From assembly GCA_910575815.1 (NCBI GenBank), contig CAJTFN010000001.1, forward strand, positions 428,507-492,506: a stretch of 64,000 nucleotides of DNA. The letters run 5' to 3'. Below are positions 52,276-61,520 of the stretch, piece after piece (position 1 is the stretch's first letter; each line of letters opens with the position of its first letter). The DNA is from Oscillospiraceae bacterium (GTDB lineage: Bacteria; Bacillota; Clostridia; Oscillospirales; Oscillospiraceae). The position numbers were made by a program, and so were the translations under genes. A model generated the notes under the pieces. It did no database searches and had not been told where the DNA came from. It saw only the letters and a list, made by a program, of their open reading frames with translations.

Positions 52276-53190
52276 TCAAAGGGGACAGGCTTCGGGGCGG
52301 CTCTCGCTCATATGGGCCAGTACCTCGTCCCGGGAGGGAATGGAGGGGGCGGCTCCGGGCCGGGTAACGGCAATTGCGGCGGCGGTGGAGGCGTACTCCA
52401 TGGCCCAGGCCGGGTTTTGGCCGCCGAAGATTCCGGCCAGGAAGAAGCCGGTATAGGTGTCTCCCGCCGCCGTGGTGTCCACCGCCTGAACCGGCAGGGC
52501 CGTCTGCCGGAGGATTTGGGCTGCGTCCGCGAAAAGAGAGCCGTGTTTTCCCAAGGTCAGGAGTACTGTTGTCCCAGGCAGCCGCTCCCGCAGGGCGGCC
52601 ACCATGGTCTCGGGGGCCCCTTCGCTCCCCAGAAGCTGGGCCGCCTCGACCTCGTTGAGCAGCAGATAATCGGTGAAGGGCAGCAGAGGCAGCAGGGCGT
52701 CCTCCATGGGGGAGGGATTCAGGGCCACCCGCATCCCCAGGCCCTTGGCCCGCTCCATCAGGTAGGGGAGCTCGTTGATCTCGTTTTGCAGCACCAGCGC
52801 GTCTCCCGAGCCAAAGCGGGACAGGGTCCGGTCAATCTGCGCCCGGGTGATCCGGCGGTTGGCGCCGCCGTAGAGGAGGATGCAGTTCTCTCCGGAATCG
52901 GTTTTCTGGATGATGGCGTGGCCGGTGGGCACGTCCTCCAGGATTTCCACACAGCCGGTGTGGACCCCCGCCGCTTGGAGCTCCTCCAGGAGAAAGCCGC
53001 CGTCCCTTCCGACGGCTCCGGCGTGAAAGACCTCCGCCCCGGCCCGGGAGAGGGCGACGGACTGATTCAGTCCCTTGCCGCCGCTGAAACGGTGAAGGCT
53101 CCCGGCGGCCAGGGTCTCTCCGGCGGAGACGAAGCGAGGGACCTGATAGACATAGTCGATGTTTAAAGAGCCAAAACAAAGCACCTTCAT
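52276..53190 (-). CDS. PfkB-family sugar kinase (ribokinase type)
   Basis: 304 residues, ATG at 53190 overlapping the stop of the nucleoside hydrolase gene (ATGA). Family signatures: FSGGKGLNQSVALSRAGAEV near the N-terminus and the catalytic AVDTTAAGDTYTGFFLAG with the general-base Asp. Ribokinases phosphorylate ribose to ribose-5-phosphate. Coupling to a nucleoside hydrolase, which releases ribose from nucleosides, supports this substrate. The two enzymes together salvage nucleosides. A terminator shared with the DUF134-NifX gene lies just beyond. Confidence 0.9.
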   Translation of the reverse strand: MKVLCFGSLNIDYVYQVPRFVSAGETLAAGSLHRFSGGKGLNQSVALSRAGAEVFHAGAVGRDGGFLLEELQAAGVHTGCVEILEDVPTGHAIIQKTDSGENCILLYGGANRRITRAQIDRTLSRFGSGDALVLQNEINELPYLMERAKGLGMRVALNPSPMEDALLPLLPFTDYLLLNEVEAAQLLGSEGAPETMVAALRERLPGTTVLLTLGKHGSLFADAAQILRQTALPVQAVDTTAAGDTYTGFFLAGIFGGQNPAWAMEYASTAAAIAVTRPGAAPSIPSRDEVLAHMSESRPEACPL

Positions 53191-54140
53191 ATGCCGTCCC
53201 CCATACCCGCGTAGCGGCGGAGTCCCGCCTCAATGAGATCCCAAAAGCGGGGAACGTCAATGTCTACCGCCACATCCGCCGTGGCGGGCAGACCCAGGTA
53301 GCCGAAAGCGTCGCAGTTTGTCCGTCCGTAAGACGGGCCGCCGCTGAGGTCGATCTCCACATGCATGGGCTTCGTGACCACCAGATCGGGGTCCAGCAGA
53401 CAGGCGATGGTGACGGGGTCGTGAAGAGGGCCGCCCTCCCAGCCATAAATTTCCTTCTGGGTCCGGCAGAAGTGCCCCATTAAATCCACGAAGAGCCGGG
53501 AGGCGGAGGTGTTCACCTGGGCCATCCGCGCGACAATGTCGGGGTAGCAGAGGACCTTCCGGGTCACGTCCAGACCGATCATGGTAACGGGCCTGCCGGC
53601 GGTGAAGCACACATGGGCGGCCTCGGGGTCGGCCAGGATGTTAAACTCCGCCGCCGGAGTCACGTTTCCGTTGGAATAAGAGCCGCCCATCAGGACGATT
53701 CTTTGAATTTTTTCCCCGATACGGGGTTCCAGCCGCAGGGCCATGGCCAGATTGGTCATGGGACCGGAGGTGACGACAACAATGTCCCCGGCGGAGTTCA
53801 GCAGGGTGCGGATGAGAAAAGCGACCGCGTGCTCTGGTTCCGCCGCCTTGCGGAGGGGAGGAAACACTGGGCCGTCCAAGCCGGTTTTGCCGTGGATGTC
53901 CCCTGCCGTGAGCTGCTCCCGGACCATAGGCCGGCCGCAGCCCGCGTAGACCGGAATTTCCTCCCGGCCCAGCCATTGCAGGACCTGGCAGGCGTTCCGG
54001 GCGGTGTTTTCCAAGGTTTGGTTTCCGGAGGCGGCGGTGACGCCCAAAAGCTCCAGCTCCGGGCTGTTGGCCGCCAGCATGAGGGCCACGGCGTCGTCGT
54101 GCCCCGGGTCACAGTCGTAGATCAATTTTTGCTTTGCCAT
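53187..54140 (-). CDS. Inosine-uridine-preferring nucleoside hydrolase
   Basis: 317 residues, ATG at 54140 with GGGGGAG eight bases upstream. The calcium-binding Asp cluster lies in IYDCDPGHDDAVAL, and the family core follows: NACQVLQWLGR, PVYAGCGRPM, GPMTNLAMALRLEP, the NGNVTPAAEFNILADPEAA segment and LHDPVTIACLLDP. It cleaves ribonucleosides to base and ribose. Base specificity (purine or pyrimidine) cannot be told. It is in a two-gene operon with a ribokinase overlapping by four bases, so ribose would be phosphorylated at once. Confidence 0.93.
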   Translation of the reverse strand: MAKQKLIYDCDPGHDDAVALMLAANSPELELLGVTAASGNQTLENTARNACQVLQWLGREEIPVYAGCGRPMVREQLTAGDIHGKTGLDGPVFPPLRKAAEPEHAVAFLIRTLLNSAGDIVVVTSGPMTNLAMALRLEPRIGEKIQRIVLMGGSYSNGNVTPAAEFNILADPEAAHVCFTAGRPVTMIGLDVTRKVLCYPDIVARMAQVNTSASRLFVDLMGHFCRTQKEIYGWEGGPLHDPVTIACLLDPDLVVTKPMHVEIDLSGGPSYGRTNCDAFGYLGLPATADVAVDIDVPRFWDLIEAGLRRYAGMGDGI

Positions 54141-54225
54141 GTGGGTACTCCCCCTTTTTCAATCATTCTGTCAATCAACGGTAAGGCGTGGAACGCAAAA
54201 ATTACGAATAGGAATTCGACGGATG

Positions 54226-55002
54226 TTACTTCCGGGTGACCAGAAGATAGCGGTGAATGGTGCACTCGATCACGCCGTCCCGCTGGAGGTCCTCTTGTAA
54301 GGCCAACAGACGGTCGAAGCACCGTTCCACGGAAAAGCCGGGAAATTCCCATGGGATGACCCGGGCGAACCAGACGAAGGTCCCTACGTCGTAAAAGCGA
54401 ATGGGCCGGTAGGCCTCCTCTCCGCGAAGAATCTGAAAGCCCGCCGCCTCAAGGATCCGGCGCTGTTCCGTCAGATTTAGGTGGGGGAAGGGCTTCTCCG
54501 CCTCCGGCAGCACCCGCCGGGCGAGGTCGCGGTCATTGTCCTCGCCCACCTGTTCCGTGAGGAAGATGCTGCCCGGCTTCAAAAGCCGGAAGAGCTCCCC
54601 GGCGTGGAAGCTCCCGTGGCGGTTGAGGATGATATCGAAGGTTTCGCTGGAAAAAGGCATTGCTCCAGGGTCCGCGCAGGGCCGGAAGTCGATTCCCAGA
54701 GGCAAAAGGGTCTTCTCGCAAAGGCGCACGTTAGGGGGATAGCCCTCTGTGGCGGCAGTCCGGCTTGGGGGGTGGCCAAGGGAGCGCAGAAACTTGCCGC
54801 CGCCGGTGTCGTAGTCCAGAAGCACGTGCGATTCACGGAGGTATTCGCCAACGACAGACCGATATTGCCAGGGGAGATCCCGTTCCTCGTCAAACCGGCC
54901 CTGGATATGGGAAAAATCCCATCTGCGAATATGGGCCTGGGCCTCTTCGGCGGTCCAGAGGGCTTTCAGCTCCGAGGGATTCAAGGCTTTGACTTCTTTC
55001 AA
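54226..55002 (-). CDS. Class I SAM-dependent methyltransferase
   Basis: 258 residues if started at the TTG at 55002; no good ribosome site is visible and a start a few codons later is possible. The Rossmann motif is LLDYDTGGGKFLRSLG, with the acidic residue of motif II in TEGYPPNVRL. The later motifs FDIILNRHGSFHAGELFRLL and RLLKPGSIFLTEQVGE are class I methyltransferase features. The target (small molecule, rRNA or protein) is unknown. A promoter at 55042-55070 gives a short leader. It is divergent from the lipoprotein gene at 55274. Confidence 0.85.
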   Translation of the reverse strand: MKEVKALNPSELKALWTAEEAQAHIRRWDFSHIQGRFDEERDLPWQYRSVVGEYLRESHVLLDYDTGGGKFLRSLGHPPSRTAATEGYPPNVRLCEKTLLPLGIDFRPCADPGAMPFSSETFDIILNRHGSFHAGELFRLLKPGSIFLTEQVGEDNDRDLARRVLPEAEKPFPHLNLTEQRRILEAAGFQILRGEEAYRPIRFYDVGTFVWFARVIPWEFPGFSVERCFDRLLALQEDLQRDGVIECTIHRYLLVTRK

Positions 55003-55041
55003 AGGGCGGCTTGGGAAACGGATGGACTTTTATTCTTGAAA

Positions 55042-55070
55042 AGTATACCAGAAATCCGTTTCCTTGTCGA
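55042..55070 (-). promoter_or_regulatory. Promoter of the methyltransferase gene
   Basis: Minus strand TCGACA (55065-55070), 17-base spacer, TATACT (55042-55047). Transcription would start near 55035, just upstream of the TTG at 55002. Confidence 0.65.
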
Positions 55071-55171
55071 GACCGTATTTTCCGGCTTCCGTCGGGAAAA
55101 GCGCTGCGGGGCAATCGCTCCGGCGGTTTGCGAAAATGCACGATGAATATGTAATTCTGCGGTTTCCCGTC

Positions 55172-55199
55172 TTTACAACCGGTAAAAATACGCTAGAAT
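55172..55199 (+). promoter_or_regulatory. Promoter of the lipoprotein gene
   Basis: TTTACA (55172-55177), 16-base spacer, TAGAAT (55194-55199). Confidence 0.65.
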
Positions 55200-55273
55200 A
55201 AACATGTAGTATTCAAAAACCTGAATACCCTTCTTTCGCCCGGACAGATCAATTGGATCGGAGGACCATCGTG

Positions 55274-55984
55274 ATGAAAAAAACCTGGAGGCTGTTGTGG
55301 ATTGTGTGCATCGTTTGGTTGACCGGGTGTGGGGCGGAGTACAGCTGTCTGGACCCGATTTCTCCCGATGTGCTTTCGCAGAACGTATACGATGATCTGC
55401 GTCATGAGTGGGACGCATGGAATTCGTTCAGTCTGGAAAAGAAAGCGTTGTCCAGTTATTCGCCGGGCTTCTGTCAGCGGAGCTTTGACGATTGGGCCGA
55501 AGGGGAAGCCTTTTTGGGATTTTCCCTCCTGAATCCCCTGGAAGAGAGTGCCTGGCTGGAACAGGCAACCTATGTGGCGATGCCGGTTGGCTTCCGTGAC
55601 GCTCCCCGCGTAAAGGCAAGCTGGTATGGAACGGAGGACGGCCATGTGGAATGGATCAGCGTTCAGGGCGGTTATCGGAGCGGGGATATCCGCGTCACCA
55701 TCAATGGGATGGTGTATGGAGACCCGGCGGATGCAAAGCCGTCCGACAGCGGGTGGAGCGTTGAATTGGAGCGGCAAAATTATCTGGCCGGCCTGGACGA
55801 TGACCCGCTGCAAATCAGCTCGGACCGCACGGACAACTATTATTCCAATACAGTCTATCGCGCGTATGGAGCGATACTGTATTGTGTTCGTGTCACAGGC
55901 GATCCGGACGCGCAGTCCCAGGTAGAGCGTACATTGGAGCAAGTCCTAAGTGATTTTTCAGACAGCTTTGCCCAGGAACTGTAG
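55274..55984 (+). CDS. Predicted lipoprotein, unknown function
   Basis: 236 residues from the ATG at 55274, with GGAGG nine bases upstream (a GTG three bases earlier is possible). The signal peptide ends in a lipobox (VWLTGCG), so it is membrane-anchored outside. The mature part has a helical segment (DDLRHEWDAWNSFSLEKKAL) and beta-rich parts (VEWISVQGGYRSGDIRVTI); it is acidic and has no catalytic motif that I recognise. It looks like other Firmicutes lipoproteins of unknown function. Own promoter and strong terminator; monocistronic. Confidence 0.78.
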   Translation: MKKTWRLLWIVCIVWLTGCGAEYSCLDPISPDVLSQNVYDDLRHEWDAWNSFSLEKKALSSYSPGFCQRSFDDWAEGEAFLGFSLLNPLEESAWLEQATYVAMPVGFRDAPRVKASWYGTEDGHVEWISVQGGYRSGDIRVTINGMVYGDPADAKPSDSGWSVELERQNYLAGLDDDPLQISSDRTDNYYSNTVYRAYGAILYCVRVTGDPDAQSQVERTLEQVLSDFSDSFAQEL

Positions 55985-56099
55985 CGGAAATGAGCCGGTC
56001 GGCCGTCCATGCGCAGGGACTGCGTGGATGGAAAACGAGAGAACCCCCGGATGGGCCTCTCCCGCAACGCTTTTCCGTACGATGCTTTTTTGACAAGCA

Positions 56100-56136
56100 G
56101 GGCCGGAGGGACAGACCATCCCTCCGGCCCTTTTTT
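56100..56136 (+). terminator. Terminator of the lipoprotein gene
   Basis: GGGCCGGAGGG (56100-56110) and CCCTCCGGCCC (56120-56130), nine-base loop, followed by TTTTTT. Confidence 0.9.
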
Positions 56137-56147
56137 GCTTATGGGGA

Positions 56148-57641
56148 TCAACGCACAGTCTTCAGAAACCGGAGGAACGCCGCCTTCCCCTCCGGCGTCC
56201 GCTTATAGACGCCGGCGTGTTCCAGCACCTTGGCAAACACCAGGCCCGTCTCTCTCTTCACGATCTCCAGGGCGTTTTCCGCCGTGATTTGATCGTTCAG
56301 AGCGAAGCTCTCCGCCCAATCTGCGTGCTTGGCGGTCAGCTCGCTGGCCCGAAGGTCCTGCTTACCGGCGAGACCCTCCGCCACCGCCGCCAGCTCCTCT
56401 TTCAGCCGGGCAGGGAGGACCGCCAGCCCCATGACTTCGATGAGGCCGATGTTCTCCTTTTTGATATGGTGCAGCTCATCGTGGGGATGATAGAGCCCCA
56501 AGGGATACTGGTCCGTGGTCAGATTGTTCCGAAGAACCAAATCCAGCTCATACTTCTCCCCCCGCCGCCGGGCGATGGGGGTGATGGTGTTGTGAGGTAC
56601 GCCCTCCGTCTCGGCGAAGATCACCGCCGCCTCGTCGGTATAGGCCCGCCAATGACCCAGAATCCGGTCCGCCAGATCAATGAGGCGCTCCGGGTCTCCG
56701 GAGGAAATCCGAATGACGGACATGGGCCACTTCACAATGCCCGCCTCCACGTCCTCAAAGCCGGGGAAGGTGAAGGCGGTCTCCACCGGGGCGGTCTCCA
56801 TGGCAAAGGTGTACCGTCCGCCCTGGAAGTGGTCGTGGGCCAGGATGGAGCCCCCTACGATGGGCAGGTCCGCGTTGGAGCCCACGAAGTAGTGGGGGAA
56901 CTGGCGGACGAAGTCCAAGAGCTTGCCAAAGCAAGCCCGGTCAATCTTCATGGGGGTGTGCTCCCGGTTGAAGCAGATGCAGTGCTCGTTGTAGTAGACA
57001 TAGGGGGAGTATTGCAGGAACCAGGGGGAGCCGTTGATGGTGATGGGCACCACCCGGTGGTTCTGCCGGGCGGGGTGGTTCACCCGGCCGGCATAGCCCT
57101 CGTTCTCCGCGCAGAGCTGGCAGCGGGGATAGTCCGAGGCGGGGAGGTCCCGGGCGGCGGCAATGGCCTTGGGGTCCTTCTCCGGCTTGGAGAGGTTGAT
57201 GGTGATGTCCAGGTCTCCGTATTCCGTGGCGGCCTTCCACTGCATGTCCTTGGCGATGCGGTCCCGGCGGATGTAGTTGGTGTCCTGGCTGAGCTGATAG
57301 TACCAGTCCGTGGCGGCCTTGGGGTCCCGCTGATAGAGGGCCTGGAATTTCTCAATCACCTGGGCGGGACGGGGAGTGAGGCGGCCCATCAGCTCTGTGT
57401 CGAAGAGGTCGCGATAAACCACCGAGGATTCCGCCAGCACGCCCCGCCGGTGGGCGTCGTCCAGCAGCTCCTCCAGTACCGGGGCCAGCTCCACGGCGCC
57501 CCAGTCCCGGTTGGGGTCCTGATAGGAATCCAATTTCAAAATGTCCAGAATCGTGTTGACGGCCCAGATGTATTCGCTTTCCGCAATCAGCCCAGTTTGC
57601 AGGGCGTAGGCGGCCAGCTTGGAAACAGCTTCGTTGACCAT
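56148..57641 (-). CDS. galT: UDP-glucose--hexose-1-phosphate uridylyltransferase (GalT class II)
   Basis: 497 residues from the ATG at 57641, with AAAGGAA upstream. The long, Firmicutes-type GalT (class II, about 490-500 residues) transfers UMP between UDP-glucose and galactose-1-phosphate. The conserved active-site pattern is present (RVNHPARQNHRVVPI, IVGGSILAHDHFQGG with the His pair). It lies 187 bases downstream of galK on the same strand. No galE is in the window. The gap (57642-57828) includes a small hairpin (TGCCTG/CAGGCA). Confidence 0.94.
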   Translation of the reverse strand: MVNEAVSKLAAYALQTGLIAESEYIWAVNTILDILKLDSYQDPNRDWGAVELAPVLEELLDDAHRRGVLAESSVVYRDLFDTELMGRLTPRPAQVIEKFQALYQRDPKAATDWYYQLSQDTNYIRRDRIAKDMQWKAATEYGDLDITINLSKPEKDPKAIAAARDLPASDYPRCQLCAENEGYAGRVNHPARQNHRVVPITINGSPWFLQYSPYVYYNEHCICFNREHTPMKIDRACFGKLLDFVRQFPHYFVGSNADLPIVGGSILAHDHFQGGRYTFAMETAPVETAFTFPGFEDVEAGIVKWPMSVIRISSGDPERLIDLADRILGHWRAYTDEAAVIFAETEGVPHNTITPIARRRGEKYELDLVLRNNLTTDQYPLGLYHPHDELHHIKKENIGLIEVMGLAVLPARLKEELAAVAEGLAGKQDLRASELTAKHADWAESFALNDQITAENALEIVKRETGLVFAKVLEHAGVYKRTPEGKAAFLRFLKTVR

Positions 57642-57828
57642 AGCGTTATTCCTTTCCAAAAAGGCTTGTAATTCATACTTTTGGTGTATCTCCCACTTGC
57701 CTGACAGGCAGTTCCCGTTCAACCGGCATCCCCCGCAGAGCGTACCGGTTTCTCAGTCGCCGTCGCTTCGGCCCGCGTGAACGCCAGACCCGCAGAGCGC
57801 GCGAACGTTCTTTTTGCTTCTTTTGCTT

Positions 57829-59127
57829 TCAAGAAAAAGAAGGGACCACCACGCAGCCTCCCTGGGGGCGGATGCGGAGAATGTGGCACATGCCGGGGCC
57901 CAGCAGCGCCTCCATGCCGGAGCGGAACGCCTCCAGCTTCTCTTGGGGGACGAAGGCCTGTACCGTCCCGGCGAAGCCGCCACCGTGAACCCGGATGGCT
58001 CCGGCGTCCCCCAGCAGCTCCCGGCCCAGGGCCAGAACCACGGGAATGGCCTGCTGCCGGGGATCGGAGACAGACCAGGTGTTCTGAAGGTGCAGGGAAG
58101 AGGAAAGGCCCGAGGCGTTCACCAGATTCAAAAAGCCCTGGAAATCCCCGCGCTCCAGGGCGTCGGCCTCCTGGACGGCCCGGCGGTCGTCGTCGTAGAA
58201 ATGCAGGGCCCGGAGAACGGCCCGGTCTCCGCACTCCCGCCGGAGCACCGGAAGGGCCTTCCGGAACTCCGCCTCCGGCACGTCCCGCAGAACGGTCTTG
58301 CCGAAGTGGGCCGCCACGGTGCGCATCTCCCGGGTGATGTTGGAGTAGTCCTCCGTCAGGTCGCTGTGGTCGGAGCCGGTGTCCACGATGCAAAGCACGT
58401 GGCCGGATTGGGCAAAATCATACCCCACGGGCCGAACCAAGGGTTCCTCCTGGCTGCCAAAGTCGATGGCCACCGCGCCGCCCACAGAGGAGCCCATCTG
58501 GTCCATCAGGCCGCTGAGCTTTCCGAAATAGGTGTTCTCAGCGAACTGGCCGATTTTGGCCAGCTCCACGGCGTCCAGCCCCCCGTTGCAGAAGAAGTGG
58601 TTCAGAATACAGCCAATGAGGATTTCATAGGCGGCGGAGGAACTGAGGCCGGAACCGGAGAGAACGTTGGACACGGCGCAGGCGTCAAAGCCGGAGAGGG
58701 CGTAGCCCCGCTTGGCAATCCCCGCCGCCACGCCCCGGACCAGGGCGGCGGAGGTGTTGGCCTCCTCGGGCCGGGGGGCCAGGTCGCCCAGGCCCACCTC
58801 CACCGTCGGATAGCCCTCGGAGCGAATCCGGATGACGTCCAGCCCGTTAGGAGCGGCGCAGGCCAGCATATCCATGTCCACGCTGGCGCAAAGGACGTGG
58901 CCCTGCTGGTGGTCGGTGTGGTTGCCACCCAGCTCCGTGCGGCCGGGGCCGCTGATCAGGGCGGCGGGAGCGCTCTCCCGGGGGGAGTAGGTCTCTTGCA
59001 GGGCTTTGGCGACGCAGATGGCCCTGGCCCTGGCTTGGCCCAGACCCTCCTGTGTGTAGACGGCGGCGAGGGCCGGGTCGCACTGGCCGTTCTCCAGCGC
59101 CTGAAGCAGTTGGTAGCAGGAATACAT
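57829..59127 (-). CDS. galK: Galactokinase (GHMP family)
   Basis: 432 residues, ATG at 59127 with AAGGAGG upstream. GHMP-kinase motifs: GRTELGGNHTDHQQGHV (galactokinase motif 1), VLSGSGLSSSAAYEI (ATP loop) and the C-terminal VHGGGFAGTVQAFV. It phosphorylates galactose for GalT, the Leloir pathway. A promoter lies at 59158-59186. It is slightly longer than E. coli GalK, as is usual in Clostridia. Confidence 0.94.
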   Translation of the reverse strand: MYSCYQLLQALENGQCDPALAAVYTQEGLGQARARAICVAKALQETYSPRESAPAALISGPGRTELGGNHTDHQQGHVLCASVDMDMLACAAPNGLDVIRIRSEGYPTVEVGLGDLAPRPEEANTSAALVRGVAAGIAKRGYALSGFDACAVSNVLSGSGLSSSAAYEILIGCILNHFFCNGGLDAVELAKIGQFAENTYFGKLSGLMDQMGSSVGGAVAIDFGSQEEPLVRPVGYDFAQSGHVLCIVDTGSDHSDLTEDYSNITREMRTVAAHFGKTVLRDVPEAEFRKALPVLRRECGDRAVLRALHFYDDDRRAVQEADALERGDFQGFLNLVNASGLSSSLHLQNTWSVSDPRQQAIPVVLALGRELLGDAGAIRVHGGGFAGTVQAFVPQEKLEAFRSGMEALLGPGMCHILRIRPQGGCVVVPSFS

Positions 59128-59157
59128 AGGTTCTGCCTCCTTTTTCTAGTCCAGTCC

Positions 59158-59186
59158 AGTATAGAGAATTTCCGGACGGAATACAA
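59158..59186 (-). promoter_or_regulatory. Promoter of galK
   Basis: Minus strand TTGTAT (59181-59186), 17-base spacer, TATACT (59158-59163). Confidence 0.7.
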
Positions 59187-59194
59187 TGGTAATT

Positions 59195-60169
59195 TTATTG
59201 CTTTTCCCGGAAAATTCTCAGAAGATTTCCCCGGGCAATCTGCTCCCGCTCCGCCGGGGACATCCCCAGCCGTCCCAGACATTCCAAAAAGGCTCCGGCC
59301 CGGCCACAGTCCTCCAAGCCCGCCGCCGCGTCGTTGCCGGGGCCCATGAACTCGCAGAAGTCAAAGCCGCAGGCCACATGCTCCACCCCCATGATCTCCG
59401 CCATACGGGCGGCATGGAGGGCCAGGGTCTCCGCCGTCCGTTTGGCCGGGTCCTCGTGGACAAAGCGGTGGTGGGCGTTGAGTCCCACCACCCCGCCGCT
59501 GTCCCGGATGGCCCGAAGCTGCTCGTCGGAGAGGTTCCGGGGGTGAGGGCAAAGGGCGCGGCAGTTGGAATGAGAGGCGATGACAGGCCCTGCCGCCAGA
59601 CGCATTACGTCCCGGAAGCCGCCGTCGTTCAGGTGGGACACATCTACCACAATGCCAAGCTCCTCCATCCGGCGAACCATTTGCCGCCCCAAGGGAGTCA
59701 AGCCCCGGCCGGGGTCCTGGGTGGCTCCGGAGGCGAAGCGGTTCTCCTCGTTCCACGTCAGCGTCCCCAGCCGGAGGCCCAGGGCCGCCAGGCGGTCCAG
59801 CGCCTCCGGGCCCTCCAGGCCATCCAGGCCCTCGATGGCCAAAAAGGCGTAGCGCTTTCCCTCCGCCCGGGCGGACTCCGCCTCCTCCGCCGTTCGGACC
59901 ACCGCCAGCCAGGGGCACTGGGCAAACTCCGCCTGGGCGCAGGCCAGCATGACCTCCAGCCGGTGGGCCGGGCTTTCCCCGCCGGGGACGCCGGGCCAGA
60001 AGGTCCGGCCCCCGCCCCAGCCGTACCACAGGGCCAGCACCAATCCCTCCACACCGCCCCGGCGGAGCCGGTCCAGGTGGCGGCGCTCCAGAACCCGGCT
60101 CTCTCCCTCCAGGCGGCGGCGGGTCACGTCGTAGAGAAGATCGGAATGTCCGTCGAATATCGTTGCCAT
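59195..60169 (-). CDS. Membrane dipeptidase family protein (peptidase M19)
   Basis: 324 residues, ATG at 60169 with AAAGGAG upstream. The M19 (renal dipeptidase) fold is recognised from the zinc motif DGHSDLLYDV, LAIEGLDGLEGPEAL (bridging Glu), VVDVSHLNDGGFRDV, VIASHSNCRALCPHPRNLSD and GFDFCEFMGPG. Such enzymes cleave dipeptides, including D-amino-acid forms, in the cytoplasm of Firmicutes. It ends only eight bases from the galK promoter and shows no signal peptide. Confidence 0.92.
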   Translation of the reverse strand: MATIFDGHSDLLYDVTRRRLEGESRVLERRHLDRLRRGGVEGLVLALWYGWGGGRTFWPGVPGGESPAHRLEVMLACAQAEFAQCPWLAVVRTAEEAESARAEGKRYAFLAIEGLDGLEGPEALDRLAALGLRLGTLTWNEENRFASGATQDPGRGLTPLGRQMVRRMEELGIVVDVSHLNDGGFRDVMRLAAGPVIASHSNCRALCPHPRNLSDEQLRAIRDSGGVVGLNAHHRFVHEDPAKRTAETLALHAARMAEIMGVEHVACGFDFCEFMGPGNDAAAGLEDCGRAGAFLECLGRLGMSPAEREQIARGNLLRIFREKQ

Positions 60170-60660
60170 GGTCAGTCTCCTTTCGCCCGGCGAATGGCCG
60201 GTAGCTTATTTTATTCCGGAGCCGGGGAAAAGGCAAGGGAGGAGCTGCATCGTGAGTGCCCTATCGCGCATTTTAAAGGGGGACCATCGTGTAGGGGCCG
60301 CCCTCGGCGGCCTGTCGGCACAGGAATTGGTCCTCACAACGAGGGGCCGGCCCCCACAAATAAAATCCCTGAATAGGACACTCCCGCTGCATCCCGCCGC
60401 TTATTTACAGAGGGAACAGGCGACACGGCGGCCCATGGAAATCCTGTCTCCCGCGATGGAGCTTCCGCCGGAGGAATCCCCAAAGGGCGTGCCCCTCTTC
60501 CGGAGTCCCGCCCAGGCGGGAGGAAGGCCCGTCCCCCGGGAAAAGGGCATTTTTAGGGTCTGCGGCTCTTTTTTTGGAAAATCTCTTGGAACCCCCTATG
60601 CAAAACCGGAAAAATACGTTAAAATGAACTTGCTGTAAAATCCCAGACTTATTTGAAAGG
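60170..60660. other. Intergenic region upstream of pyrH with inverted G+C-rich repeats
   Basis: No convincing gene in about 490 bases. It contains GGCCGCC-CTC-GGCGGCC near 60295 and a second GGGGCCGGCCCCC palindrome near 60343, set in sequence like the dispersed G+C-rich repeats of this bacterial group. An A+T-rich stretch with TAAAAT before pyrH may be its promoter, but the -35 is poor. Confidence 0.5.
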
Positions 60661-60672
60661 GAGGTCACATGA

Positions 60673-61389
60673 ATGGCAAAACCTGTATACCGGCGAGTGC
60701 TGCTGAAAATCAGCGGTGAGGCCCTGGCTGGGGAAAAGCGGACGGGGCTGGACTTCGCGGTCATCGGTCAGGTCTGCGACGTGGTGAAGCAGTGCCTGGA
60801 CATGGGCGTTCAGATTGGCCTGGTTGTGGGCGGAGGCAACTTTTGGCGGGGCGCCAAGGACGGCGGAGGCCGCATGGAGCGCACCCGGGCCGATCACATG
60901 GGCATGCTGGCCACGGTGATGAACTGTCTGGCGGTGGCGGACGTCTGCGAGCAAAAGGGGATTCCCGTCCGGGTTCAGACGGCCATTGAGATGCGCCCCA
61001 TCGCCGAGCCCTATATCCGCTCCCGGGCCATCCGGCATCTGGAGAAGGGAAGGGTGGTAATCTTTGGCTGCGGCACCGGCAATCCCTTCTTCTCCACGGA
61101 CACCGCCGCCGTCCTCCGGGCCGCCGAGATTGGCGCGGAGGTCATCCTGCTGGCGAAAAACGTGGACGGGGTCTATTCCGCCGACCCGGTGAAGGACCCG
61201 AACGCCGTGAAGTACGACGTCATCAGCTACGACGACGTGCTGGCGCAGCATCTGATGGTCATGGACACCACCGCCACGTCCCTCTCCATGGACAATCATA
61301 TACCTGTGCTTCTCTTTGCCCTGAAGGACCCCCAGAACATCGTCCGCGCCCTCTGCGGCGAAAAGATCGGCACGATTGTTCACGAATAA
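60673..61389 (+). CDS. pyrH: UMP kinase
   Basis: 238 residues, ATG at 60673 with GGGAGGT upstream. A hexameric amino-acid-kinase-fold enzyme that makes UDP from UMP. Motifs: [52 protein letters not shown] and [13 protein letters not shown]. First of the conserved order pyrH-frr-uppS-(small gene)-cdsA. A 131-base gap with a small hairpin (ATTTCGC/GCGAAAT) precedes frr. Confidence 0.97.
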   Translation: MAKPVYRRVLLKISGEALAGEKRTGLDFAVIGQVCDVVKQCLDMGVQIGLVVGGGNFWRGAKDGGGRMERTRADHMGMLATVMNCLAVADVCEQKGIPVRVQTAIEMRPIAEPYIRSRAIRHLEKGRVVIFGCGTGNPFFSTDTAAVLRAAEIGAEVILLAKNVDGVYSADPVKDPNAVKYDVISYDDVLAQHLMVMDTTATSLSMDNHIPVLLFALKDPQNIVRALCGEKIGTIVHE

Positions 61390-61520
61390 CCTGCTTTCAC
61401 AGATTCGAACGACCCTGAGATTTCGCGAAGCGAAATTTCGGAGAAGGAAATTCCCCCAAAGCGGGGAGAGCGGGCAGCCGGACTTCGGCGCGCGCTATAA
61501 TTGAAAGGAGCGTCTCCATT

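Noticed and set aside
60168..60638. 156-codon frame in the gap before pyrH
   Set aside because: It covers G+C-rich inverted repeats and likely promoter sequence; no start site or domain.
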